Source of the DNA: Oscillospiraceae bacterium
GTDB lineage: Bacteria > Bacillota > Clostridia > Oscillospirales > Ruminococcaceae
Reading direction: 5' to 3'
DNA length: 43,797 bases
Assembly (NCBI GenBank): GCA_029067895.1
Contig: JAIEDQ010000030.1
Coordinates: 1-43,797 of the forward strand
This document shows positions 18,622 through 26,570 of the stretch, piece after piece. The translations under genes and the position numbers were made by a program. Positions within the stretch are counted from its first letter, which is position 1. Every line of letters starts with the position of its first letter. A model generated the notes under the pieces. The model made no database searches. It had not been told where the DNA came from and was given only the letters and a program-made list of their open reading frames with translations.

Positions 18622-18658
18622 ATGGTATAATTATACCATATTATAATTCAAATGTCAA
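18622..18658 (-). promoter_or_regulatory. Consensus promoter with perfect 18-bp palindrome over the -10
   Basis: Minus TTGACA-N17-TATAAT; ATGGTATAATTATACCAT at 18622-18639. Confidence 0.8.
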
Positions 18659-18693
18659 ATTTTTTATGTAATTTTACTAAAAAAATTATACAA

Positions 18694-18727
18694 AAAGCCG
18701 CACGCCTTTTTGTAGACGTGCGGCTTC
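18694..18727 (-). terminator. tyrS terminator
   Basis: Minus AAGCCGCACG...CGTGCGGCTTTTTG. Confidence 0.8.
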
Positions 18728-18750
18728 ACCGCCTTTGATTTGCTGTGGAT

Positions 18751-19965
18751 TTACGCTTTTACCGCTTTATGGAAAACCTTTTTACCCTTTTTGATAATAA
18801 CTTCGCTGTCGATCTTCACAAGAGCGTTGGGGTCTGCAATTTTGCTGTCATCAACGGAAATGCCGCCCTGCTGAACAAGCCGTCTCGCCTCGCTCTTTGA
18901 GGGAGCAAGCCCGGTCTTTACAAGCAGGTCGAGGATATTTATCCCGTCCGCGGAAATTTCCGCAGCGGGAATTTCGGTACTGGGCATATTCTCGGTATTG
19001 CCTCCGCCGCCGAAGAGAGCCTTTGCGCCCTCCTGCGCCTTGTTTGCTTCTTCTTCGCCGTGGACAAGCTTTGTCAGCTCATAGGCAAGAATTTCCTTAG
19101 CCTTGTTAAGCTGACTGCCCTCCCAGTTCTTCATGGCTTCAATTTCCTCAATTGGCAGGAAGGTCAGCATACGGATACACTTCATAACGTCGGCGTCCGC
19201 AACGTTTCTCCAGTACTGGTAGAAATCAAAGGGGGACGTTTTTTCGGGGTCGAGCCATACCGCGCCCTTTTCGGTCTTGCCCATTTTCTTGCCCTCGGAG
19301 TTGAGAAGCAGGGTTATTGTCATGGCGTGAGCGTCCTTGCCGAGCTTTTTGCGGATAAGCTCCGTGCCGCCAAGCATATTAGCCCACTGGTCGTCGCCGC
19401 CGAACTGCATTGTGCAGCCGTACTTCTGGTACAGCATATAGAAATCGTAGCTCTGCATTATCATGTAGTTGAATTCCAGGAACGTCAGACCCCGCTCCAT
19501 ACGCTGTTTGTAGCACTCGTAGGTCAGCATTTTGTTTACCGAGAAGCACGCGCCCACCTCGCGGAGAACGTCCACATAGTTAAGATCAAGGAGCCAGTCG
19601 GCGTTGTTTACCATAACAGCCTTGCCGTCGGAGAAGTCGATAAACCTGCTCATCTGCTTTTTGAAGCACTCAATGTTGTGCTCGATGTCCTCTTTTGTCA
19701 GCATTTTTCTCATGTCGGATTTTCCCGAGGGGTCGCCGATCATGCCCGTTCCGCCGCCAAGAAGGGCGATAGGCTTGTTTCCGGCCATTTGCAGACGCTT
19801 CATCAGGCAGAGAGCCATAAAGTGTCCCACATGGAGGCTGTCCGCGGTGGGATCAAAGCCGATGTAAAAGGTAGCCTTTCCGTTGTTGATCATGTCGCTG
19901 ATCTCTTTTTCGTCCGTCACCTGCGCGATAAGTCCGCGGGCGACAAGTTCTTCGTACAGTGTCAT
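18751..19965 (-). CDS. tyrS: Tyrosyl-tRNA synthetase
   Basis: [46 protein letters not shown]-terminal S4-like domain. Confidence 0.97.
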   Translation of the reverse strand: MTLYEELVARGLIAQVTDEKEISDMINNGKATFYIGFDPTADSLHVGHFMALCLMKRLQMAGNKPIALLGGGTGMIGDPSGKSDMRKMLTKEDIEHNIECFKKQMSRFIDFSDGKAVMVNNADWLLDLNYVDVLREVGACFSVNKMLTYECYKQRMERGLTFLEFNYMIMQSYDFYMLYQKYGCTMQFGGDDQWANMLGGTELIRKKLGKDAHAMTITLLLNSEGKKMGKTEKGAVWLDPEKTSPFDFYQYWRNVADADVMKCIRMLTFLPIEEIEAMKNWEGSQLNKAKEILAYELTKLVHGEEEANKAQEGAKALFGGGGNTENMPSTEIPAAEISADGINILDLLVKTGLAPSKSEARRLVQQGGISVDDSKIADPNALVKIDSEVIIKKGKKVFHKAVKA

Positions 19966-20087
19966 TTTTCATTTCTCCTTTTGATATATAAAATTTTTAT
20001 AAATATTTGCAGTGTGCAATATTTTTAACCATATACAATGAGATCGTCGGGCGATATCATTTTTATCACAACCTTTTAATGTGTTTT

Positions 20088-20465
20088 TTACACTCCTAAA
20101 ATGTAAAAGCCTTTGCCGCGTTTTTCAGCGATCTTTAACCACGGGAGCAATGCGGCGTATTCGTCGTCGATATTTTGTGAAAGTTTTTCTATAATTTTTT
20201 CGGTTTCCTCTTTGCCGTAATAATTTACACCGCAGCTGTCACAGCCACGTCCTCCGTTTGGAAAAACCGCGCAGTCAAACACGTCGCCGTACAGCTCGTA
20301 AAACTCGTTAAAATCGTCCCAGTCCATATAAAGGGAATCGTCACTCCAGTGCTTGATATTATCGCATATAGTCTTGCCGTTTTTCAGCGGCTTGTCGGTC
20401 TCGCAGATTTGAAACTCCAGATAGCATGAGCCGACCCTTTCGTCGTTGTATATGAATTTACTCAC
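20088..20465 (-). CDS. Hypothetical protein
   Basis: GTG start at 20465 with GGGAGG RBS; overlaps the stop of the upstream ORF (GTGA). Confidence 0.6.
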   Translation of the reverse strand: MSKFIYNDERVGSCYLEFQICETDKPLKNGKTICDNIKHWSDDSLYMDWDDFNEFYELYGDVFDCAVFPNGGRGCDSCGVNYYGKEETEKIIEKLSQNIDDEYAALLPWLKIAEKRGKGFYILGV

Positions 20466-20832
20466 GGTAAAATCCTCCCGTGTGGAAATTCTCCCCATCG
20501 GTTTTCCGCGCGGTAAGACGGTAAGTCACCACGCCGTCGGGACAGACAAACTCTTTCACAAGCGGCGAATCGGGGACGTTCCCATTATGTGAAAATCCGC
20601 CTATCATGCGCAAGTCCCCGCCGCCCCGAACGGTCTCCAGCATGGGAAAAAGCAGAAGCATACTCTTTGAGCAGAAGCCCCGCCCGCACTGATTTACTGG
20701 ACAGTCATAGGTACATTTGTACACATCGCCGATCTCATCACCGTTGCGGCAATGGTTTTCCGTTTCGCCGTAGTGGGACACTCCCACTACTTCTATTGTG
20801 AACTCGTAATCCTCATTATACCATTTTTTCAT
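20458..20832 (-). CDS. TIGR04076-like small Cys-containing protein
   Basis: FTIEVVGVSHYGETENHCRNGDEIGDVYKC...GFCSKSMLLLFPMLETVRGGGD. Confidence 0.6.
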   Translation of the reverse strand: MKKWYNEDYEFTIEVVGVSHYGETENHCRNGDEIGDVYKCTYDCPVNQCGRGFCSKSMLLLFPMLETVRGGGDLRMIGGFSHNGNVPDSPLVKEFVCPDGVVTYRLTARKTDGENFHTGGFYRE

Positions 20833-20903
20833 AGTATTTACTCCATTTATTCGCAGTCCTTGTACACCTTATACATAAGGCTCGGCTGAATATCCGAAAA
20901 TTG

Positions 20904-21791
20904 CTAAAAGAACGACAACTGACTGTCCCCATACCCAAGCTTATAGGACGCGATAATGTCCCTCATTTCGTACACCAAACCAAGCCTTTGACATTCCTCC
21001 GAAAAGATTTTCCACAGCCTTTTTGCGTGGGGAGACCAGCACATATACCGCTCGCCGTAGGTTTTGGCGTACCTTTCCGCAAGCCCGCTGCCGGGGAAAA
21101 TTTCCTCCAGCTTTTGGTAAAAATACTCCCTCTGTCCGCTTCGCATTGTCAGCCCGAACATGGGATACACCGACCTTGCCCCGCACTCCTTTGCCATGCG
21201 GACAATAGACAGCACGTTTTCCTCGGTATCCTCGATAAAGGGCAGGAGCGGTGTCATGACCACACCCGTGAACAAGCCTTTTTCGGACAGTTTAGCAAGA
21301 GCGCCCAGCCGCTCGGAAGTCTTGCTGACGTTGGGTTCAACAAGGGCGGACAAGCTGTCCTCGGCGGCTGTGACCGTCACCTGACACAGCACGGGGGAAT
21401 GCTCTGCGATATCGGAAAAAACATCGGCGTCCCTTGCGATAAGACTGCTTTTCGTCAGGACGTGCGCCCCGAAGCCGAAAGCATTCAGAAGCTCCATAGC
21501 GTGGCGGGTGAGCTGCTCCGTCTCCTCAAAGGGACTGTAGGGGTCGCACATTGCGCCGGTACCCACAATGCCCGTTCTGACCTTGCGGCGAAGCTCGTCG
21601 CGAAGAATCTCCAGACAGTTTTCCTTTGCGCGGACATTGGAAAAGTCCTCGATTTGGTAGCAGTCACTGCGGCTGTCGCAGTATATGCAGCCGTGGCAGC
21701 AGCCCTTGTAGAGGTTCATATTATAGTCGCTGCCGAACCAGTCCGCGGACTTGTTTTTGTGCAGTATTGTTTTTGCGGGGATTTTTTCCAT
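20904..21791 (-). CDS. SPL-family (spore photoproduct lyase-like) radical SAM protein
   Basis: NLYKGCCHGCIYCDSRSDCYQ (CxxxCxxC), GTGAMCDPYSPFEE. Confidence 0.85.
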   Translation of the reverse strand: MEKIPAKTILHKNKSADWFGSDYNMNLYKGCCHGCIYCDSRSDCYQIEDFSNVRAKENCLEILRDELRRKVRTGIVGTGAMCDPYSPFEETEQLTRHAMELLNAFGFGAHVLTKSSLIARDADVFSDIAEHSPVLCQVTVTAAEDSLSALVEPNVSKTSERLGALAKLSEKGLFTGVVMTPLLPFIEDTEENVLSIVRMAKECGARSVYPMFGLTMRSGQREYFYQKLEEIFPGSGLAERYAKTYGERYMCWSPHAKRLWKIFSEECQRLGLVYEMRDIIASYKLGYGDSQLSFF

Positions 21792-21803
21792 AGCTTTCCT
21801 CCA

Positions 21804-22322
21804 TCAGGCGGACGTGTTCAGGTGCAGCTTGCTGTCGATATAGTGTGAGATTTTCATAAGCGGCTGGGCGTACAGATATTGTTTGTACTTATCGGGTTCG
21901 GAGGCAGGGAAATCTTTTTCTATATTCAACCGCTTTAAAAAGATAGCCTCCAATTCGTCCGCAGTTGTTATTGTAAAAACCATTTCGTAAACAACGTTTC
22001 CGTATCTCATTCCGTGGGATTCAACGCCGCACTCAACGCTTTTTATATCACTGTAATCAATAACCTTTTTCCTGACGGTCTTTCCTAAAAGCACTGAGAC
22101 AATGACTGCCGCTTTTTCATCTGCGGTTACAAAGCCGTGCAAACTGCACAGAGCAACCGCGCAAACCGTAAATATCAGCGTGAGTATCCCATATATTGTT
22201 CTACTCGTTAAATTTTCGTCGAAAAGTGCGAAAAAAAACGCAAAGACGCATATCACGTCTGCTGCAAATACAAGACCAAGTACGGCGTCGGTCACGCCCG
22301 ATCTTCCGAATTTTGCTTTCAT
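21804..22322 (-). CDS. Small two-TM protein with PH-like domain, first gene behind the T-box
   Basis: ATG 22322 preceded by GGGGAGGG about 20 nt after the T-box terminator; two hydrophobic helices. Confidence 0.65.
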   Translation of the reverse strand: MKAKFGRSGVTDAVLGLVFAADVICVFAFFFALFDENLTSRTIYGILTLIFTVCAVALCSLHGFVTADEKAAVIVSVLLGKTVRKKVIDYSDIKSVECGVESHGMRYGNVVYEMVFTITTADELEAIFLKRLNIEKDFPASEPDKYKQYLYAQPLMKISHYIDSKLHLNTSA

Positions 22323-22342
22323 AATGCACCCTCCCCAAACAG

Positions 22343-22590
22343 CAAAAACGCCCTCCGACGGCAAAACCGTCAGAGGGCGAATTATCGCGATACCACCTCA
22401 GTTTATCGGCAAAGCTGAGCAAACCCTTTGTCCGCCGACCTCAAAACGCTTTAACGGGCGTGAACCGCATATCCCTACTGTAGGTTCGGAACACAAGCTC
22501 CGTGATGTATTCGCCGTTACCTCTCCGTCCTTTCGCACCGACCAAGGACTCTCTTGATTTGAGAATAGCGGTTACTTCTTCACTTCACAG
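22343..22590 (-). promoter_or_regulatory. T-box leader, predicted tyrosine specifier (UAC)
   Basis: Minus GAAGAAGTAACCG Stem I base; AGAGAG and GGTCGGTGCGAAAGGAC distal Stem I; specifier region GGCGAATACATCACGGAGC; T-box GAGGTGGTATCGCG; terminator CGCCCTCTGACGG...CCGTCGGAGGGCGTTTTT. Confidence 0.88.
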
Positions 22591-22616
22591 CATTTTCATT
22601 TTACAATTTGTAATCT

Positions 22617-24101
22617 TTAGAACGGATTTTCCGTCTTGTAAAGCATTCCCGCAGGCTGATTGAATCCTACTTCTTCAACTCCAAGGTAGCGGAAAACGTT
22701 CCACAGAGCCTTTCCGTTGTGGGCAAAGGTTACCGCGCCGTGGTGGGGATATCTTCCCTCTATCAGCACATGACGGTAAAATCTTCCCATTTCCTTGATG
22801 GCAAACACACCAATGCCGCCGAAGCTTTTGGTCGCCACGGGAAGTATCTCACCCTCGGCAACATATGCCCTGAGCTTCGCGTCCGCAGTGCTCTGGAGAC
22901 GGAAAAACGTGATATCCGACGGAGCGATGTCGCCCTCCAGAGTACCTCTTGTGATATCCGGCTCCTTGTCGGGTTCAAGACCCCTGTGCATGATAAGCTG
23001 GTACTTCATTGTACGGCTTGAAAGCTTGCAGGCGGGAGTATTTCCGCAGTGGAAGCCCATAAAGGTGTCGGTGTGCTTATAGTCAAACTTGCCCTTGATA
23101 TCGTTCAGGTACATATCCGCGGGAACGCTGTTGTTGATGTCAAGCAGAGTAACCGCGTCGTCGGAAACGCACTGTCCGATAAATTCGCTGAGCGCGCCGT
23201 ATATGTCCACTTCGCACGCCACGGGAATACCCATTGCGCCGAGACGGCTGTTCACATAGCATGGTACAAAGCCGAACTGTGTCTGGAACGATGGCCAGCA
23301 CTTGTTTGCAAAAACAACGTACTCGCGGCTGCCCTTGTGCTCCTCCGCCCAGTCAAGGAGAGTTACCTCGTACTGAGCAAGCTTAGGCAGGATACCCGCC
23401 ATTTTGTTGCCGTCGCCCAGTTCCTTTTCCATATCGGCGATAACATCGGGAATACGCTTGTCGCCTGCGTGAGCGTTATAGGACGCGAACAGGTCAAGCT
23501 CGGAGTTCTCCTCAATTTCCACGCCAATGTTATAAAGCTGGCGGATAGGCGCGTTGCAGGCAAGGAAGTCCTGCGGGCGGGGTCCGAAAGAAATGATCTT
23601 CAGGCTTGCCAGTCCGAGAAGAGTTCTTGCAACGGGAACGAAATCCGCTATCATGTCCGCGATCTCGGAAGCCGTGCCTACGGGATATTCTGGAATGTAC
23701 GCCTTAACATTCCGCAGACCCAGATTGTAGCTTGCGTTGAGCATACCGCAGTAAGCGTCTCCCCTGCCGCCCACCAGGCTGTCGGAGCTTTCCTCGGCAG
23801 CCGCCGCAAACATCACGGGAGCGCCGAAGGTCTTTGCAAGCAGGGTCTCAGAGGTCTCGGGACCGAAGTTGCCCAGATACATCACAAGCGCGTTAACGCC
23901 CGCTTTCTTCATATCCTCAACGGCGGCAAGCATATGCTTCTCGTTCTCCACCGTCACGGGACATTCATATATCTCAATGTTCTTTTCCTTGCAAGCCTTT
24001 ACAACAGCTTCTCTGCGGCGCGCGGACAGCTCCATGGGGAAGCAGTCGCGGCTCACCGCGCAGATGCCAAGCTTAACTGCGGGCATATTTTTAGTGTTCA
24101 T
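22617..24101 (-). CDS. L-fucose/L-arabinose isomerase family protein
   Basis: LGICAVSRDCFPMELSARRREAV...; SFGPRPQDFLACNAPIRQLYNIGVEIEENSELDLF; DTFMGFHCGNTP; GRYPHHGAVTFAHNG. Confidence 0.8.
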   Translation of the reverse strand: MNTKNMPAVKLGICAVSRDCFPMELSARRREAVVKACKEKNIEIYECPVTVENEKHMLAAVEDMKKAGVNALVMYLGNFGPETSETLLAKTFGAPVMFAAAAEESSDSLVGGRGDAYCGMLNASYNLGLRNVKAYIPEYPVGTASEIADMIADFVPVARTLLGLASLKIISFGPRPQDFLACNAPIRQLYNIGVEIEENSELDLFASYNAHAGDKRIPDVIADMEKELGDGNKMAGILPKLAQYEVTLLDWAEEHKGSREYVVFANKCWPSFQTQFGFVPCYVNSRLGAMGIPVACEVDIYGALSEFIGQCVSDDAVTLLDINNSVPADMYLNDIKGKFDYKHTDTFMGFHCGNTPACKLSSRTMKYQLIMHRGLEPDKEPDITRGTLEGDIAPSDITFFRLQSTADAKLRAYVAEGEILPVATKSFGGIGVFAIKEMGRFYRHVLIEGRYPHHGAVTFAHNGKALWNVFRYLGVEEVGFNQPAGMLYKTENPF

Positions 24102-24790
24102 TATTCTTCCTCCTTAGCCTCGGTCTCTTTCTTTTCCTTGCCGCCGCCGGATACCTCTATAGGCACTTCGCTCTTAACGTCCTTTTCCTTGACCTCGATG
24201 GAGAAATAGCTTCCGTAGTAGCCGTCAACGCCCTCAACGGTGTCGTACTTTTCTTTCATGGTAAATGTTACCGTATAGGAGGGGCAGTCGAGCTTTTCGG
24301 TATAGACAAGCTCCATGTCAACGTCCTCGGTACCTTTAAGAGTACCTGTGGACTCTGCGTTGTGTCTTTTTTCCAGTTCCTCGGTCTTGCTGGCAAAAAA
24401 ATCCTCGGAGGTCTGGCGGTCGAGACAGCAGTACGCCTCAGCCAGATAGCCGCAGAGATAGATATTTTCGTCTCCCTTTACAGTTTTGAAATCATATGTA
24501 ATAAGTGAGTCCTCAACGTAATATATCGGATTGTCCGCAGGAATAACATCGCGCAGCTCCATAAGCTCTGTATCGGTGTTAACGCTCCAGAGCCTTGTGT
24601 CGGTCTCAAAGTTAAGAGTAACGTTGTCGGGCTGGAGACCCACTATCTTGGTCATAGGCATACCAAGCTTTACCTTTGTAAGGATACCCGAATACGCGTT
24701 TTCGGGAGCCGCCTCTTCGTCTTTTCCGCAGGCTGAAAAGCAAACTGCTGTCATAACGAGTGCGAGCAAAACTGAAAGAATCTTTTTCAT
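24101..24790 (-). CDS. Putative lipoprotein
   Basis: MKKILSVLLALVMTAVCFSACGKDEE lipobox. Confidence 0.8.
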   Translation of the reverse strand: MKKILSVLLALVMTAVCFSACGKDEEAAPENAYSGILTKVKLGMPMTKIVGLQPDNVTLNFETDTRLWSVNTDTELMELRDVIPADNPIYYVEDSLITYDFKTVKGDENIYLCGYLAEAYCCLDRQTSEDFFASKTEELEKRHNAESTGTLKGTEDVDMELVYTEKLDCPSYTVTFTMKEKYDTVEGVDGYYGSYFSIEVKEKDVKSEVPIEVSGGGKEKKETEAKEEE

Positions 24791-24913
24791 TTTCCATCAT
24801 TCCTTTGCTGAAAATAAAATATAAAATACAGTTACTTATTATAATAATACAAAATCGGAAAAAAGTCAACGGCAAAAGCAACATTATTCGGAAAAATATT
24901 TTTTGCCGCCGCT

Positions 24914-24942
24914 TGACAAACTTGGAGAGAAGTGCTATACTT
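24914..24942 (+). promoter_or_regulatory. Strong promoter for candidate antitoxin RNA
   Basis: TTGACA-AACTTGGAGAGAAGTGC(17)-TATACT. Confidence 0.8.
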
Positions 24943-25035
24943 TAAATGTAAAAGAGCGCGCCGACGAACGGCTGCTCCCAAATCGCGAATTAAGAATAAC
25001 CGCTCAGGTGGAAGCTGGGCGGTTATTGTCCTTTG

Positions 25036-25140
25036 TTACTTATGCCTGTCGTTCTTGAAAACAACATAACAAAGGTGAATAACTCCTGTCAACATAGTCG
25101 CAAAAAGCAACAAATCAGACAAGCTGATATATGTATCCAT
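25036..25140 (-). CDS. Small hydrophobic holin-like peptide, candidate type I toxin
   Basis: ATGGATACATAT...AAGTAA = MDTYISLSDLLLFATMLTGVIHLCYVVFKNDRHK; SD AAAGGGGG about 10 nt upstream; not in ORF track because it is under 60 aa. Confidence 0.75.
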   Translation of the reverse strand: MDTYISLSDLLLFATMLTGVIHLCYVVFKNDRHK

Positions 25141-25212
25141 GGTTATCATTCCCCCTTTCTTATGTAATGAAAAGGGGGAGCAACCGTCCGCCGCGTGGCA
25201 CGCTCTTTACAG

Positions 25213-25253
25213 ATAATACCACATTTTTCCGTATATGTCAACCGCCGTTACCC
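25213..25253 (-). promoter_or_regulatory. Strong promoter for the toxin mRNA
   Basis: Minus TTGACA-TATACGGAAAAATGTGG(17)-TATTAT. Confidence 0.8.
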
Positions 25254-25281
25254 ATACGGCGGCTTTTTTTGTCAGTTTTGC

Positions 25282-25310
25282 TTGCCCTGAGGGAAAAGCT
25301 GTGGTATAAT
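25282..25310 (+). promoter_or_regulatory. Promoter of cysteine desulfurase gene
   Basis: TTGCCC-N17-TATAAT. Confidence 0.65.
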
Positions 25311-25352
25311 AATATTAATTATGTTTACATGACATGAAAGGACTTGATATAA

Positions 25353-26495
25353 ATGCCCGTTTATCTTGATAACGCCGCTACCACCCGTCCCTGTGAGCCT
25401 GCGGTATCCGCGGTTTTCCAGTGCATGGTGGAGGACTACGGCAACCCGTCCTCACTGCACAAGCTGGGTCTGACCGCCGAACAGCACGTTGAGGAAGCCC
25501 GCAAAGCCATTGCCGCCGCTCTCGTATGCGACCCGCAGTGCATTACCTTTACTTCGGGAGCGACCGAGTGCAACAACACGGCTATACTCGGCGCGGCGCA
25601 GAACTACGGCAAGCGAAAGAAAAAGATAGTCGTCTCCGCGATAGAACACCCCTCGGTCGCAGAGCCTGTAAAATTCCTTGAGGAAAAGCAGGGCTTCGAG
25701 GTCGTCCGCATAAAGCCGTCGCGAAACGGCGAGATATCCGAGGAGGACTTTATCGCCGCTGTGGACGACGACACATTTCTCGTATCCTGCATGACGGTCA
25801 ACAACGAAACCGGGTCTATACAGCCTGTGCGGAAGATTTTTTCCTACGTGAAGCGGAATTTCCCCGAATGCGTGACCCACTGCGACGCGGTTCAGGGCTT
25901 CATGAAAATGCCCATAAGGTCCGCTGAGCTTTTTGCCGACATTATCGTCGTTTCGGGACACAAAGTCCATGCCGTAAAGGGTGTGGGGGCAATGTTCGTG
26001 AAAAAAGGAATACGCATTCCCCCGCTGCTTCTTGGAGGCGGTCAGGAGCGGGGGAAGCGTTCGGGAACGGAATCCGTACCGCTTATCGCGGGCTTCGGAG
26101 CGGCTGTGCGCGCCCTGATGCCCACAATGCCCGTTGCACACGAAAACGCGGAGAAGATTTCCGCCTACCTGCTGAAAAAGCTTGCAAAGCTGGACTACAT
26201 AACGGTTAACTCCACGGCGGAAAACCGTTCTCCCTACATAATCAATTTTTCCGTAGAGGGGATACGGTCGGAGATAATGCTCCATTTTCTGGAAAGCAAG
26301 GACGTGTATGTGTCCAGCGGGTCGGCTTGTTCTAAAGGCGCACATAGCTCGGTGCTGACCGCTATGGGTATCCCCGACAGGCTTGCGGACTCGGCGATAC
26401 GGGTATCTATCGGGCGCACTACTACTATGGGCGAGATAGACGTGCTTGTCAACGCGGTGCAGGAGGGATACCAGAAGCTGGCAAAGCAAAAATAA
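25353..26495 (+). CDS. Cysteine desulfurase (NifS/IscS family)
   Basis: MPVYLDNAATTRPCEPAV, VVSGHKVHAVKGVGAMFVKKG, SSGSACSKGAHSSVLTAMG. Confidence 0.95.
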   Translation: MPVYLDNAATTRPCEPAVSAVFQCMVEDYGNPSSLHKLGLTAEQHVEEARKAIAAALVCDPQCITFTSGATECNNTAILGAAQNYGKRKKKIVVSAIEHPSVAEPVKFLEEKQGFEVVRIKPSRNGEISEEDFIAAVDDDTFLVSCMTVNNETGSIQPVRKIFSYVKRNFPECVTHCDAVQGFMKMPIRSAELFADIIVVSGHKVHAVKGVGAMFVKKGIRIPPLLLGGGQERGKRSGTESVPLIAGFGAAVRALMPTMPVAHENAEKISAYLLKKLAKLDYITVNSTAENRSPYIINFSVEGIRSEIMLHFLESKDVYVSSGSACSKGAHSSVLTAMGIPDRLADSAIRVSIGRTTTMGEIDVLVNAVQEGYQKLAKQK

Positions 26496-26570
26496 AGATC
26501 ATGTGCTTTTGAAAAAATTTGCCTTATTGGATTGTATTATAAGTAAATACAATTTTCGGGAGGTATTTTT

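Larger units (their letters stand above)
24948..25269 (+). ncRNA. Candidate antisense (antitoxin) RNA; 3' end uncertain (hairpin near 25003-25027 or terminator 25241-25269)
   Basis: Begins downstream of the 24914 promoter; antisense to the toxin transcript; CCGCCGTTACCCATACGGCGGCTTTTTTT terminator at 25241-25269. Confidence 0.5.

Noticed and set aside
24947-25213. Toxin locus as a canonical par/Fst system
   Set aside because: Repeats are inverted, not direct, and the peptide is not Fst-like in sequence; only the general type I architecture is supported.
25452-26489. 345-aa minus-strand ORF over cysteine desulfurase
   Set aside because: Shadow ORF of a clearly conserved enzyme gene.
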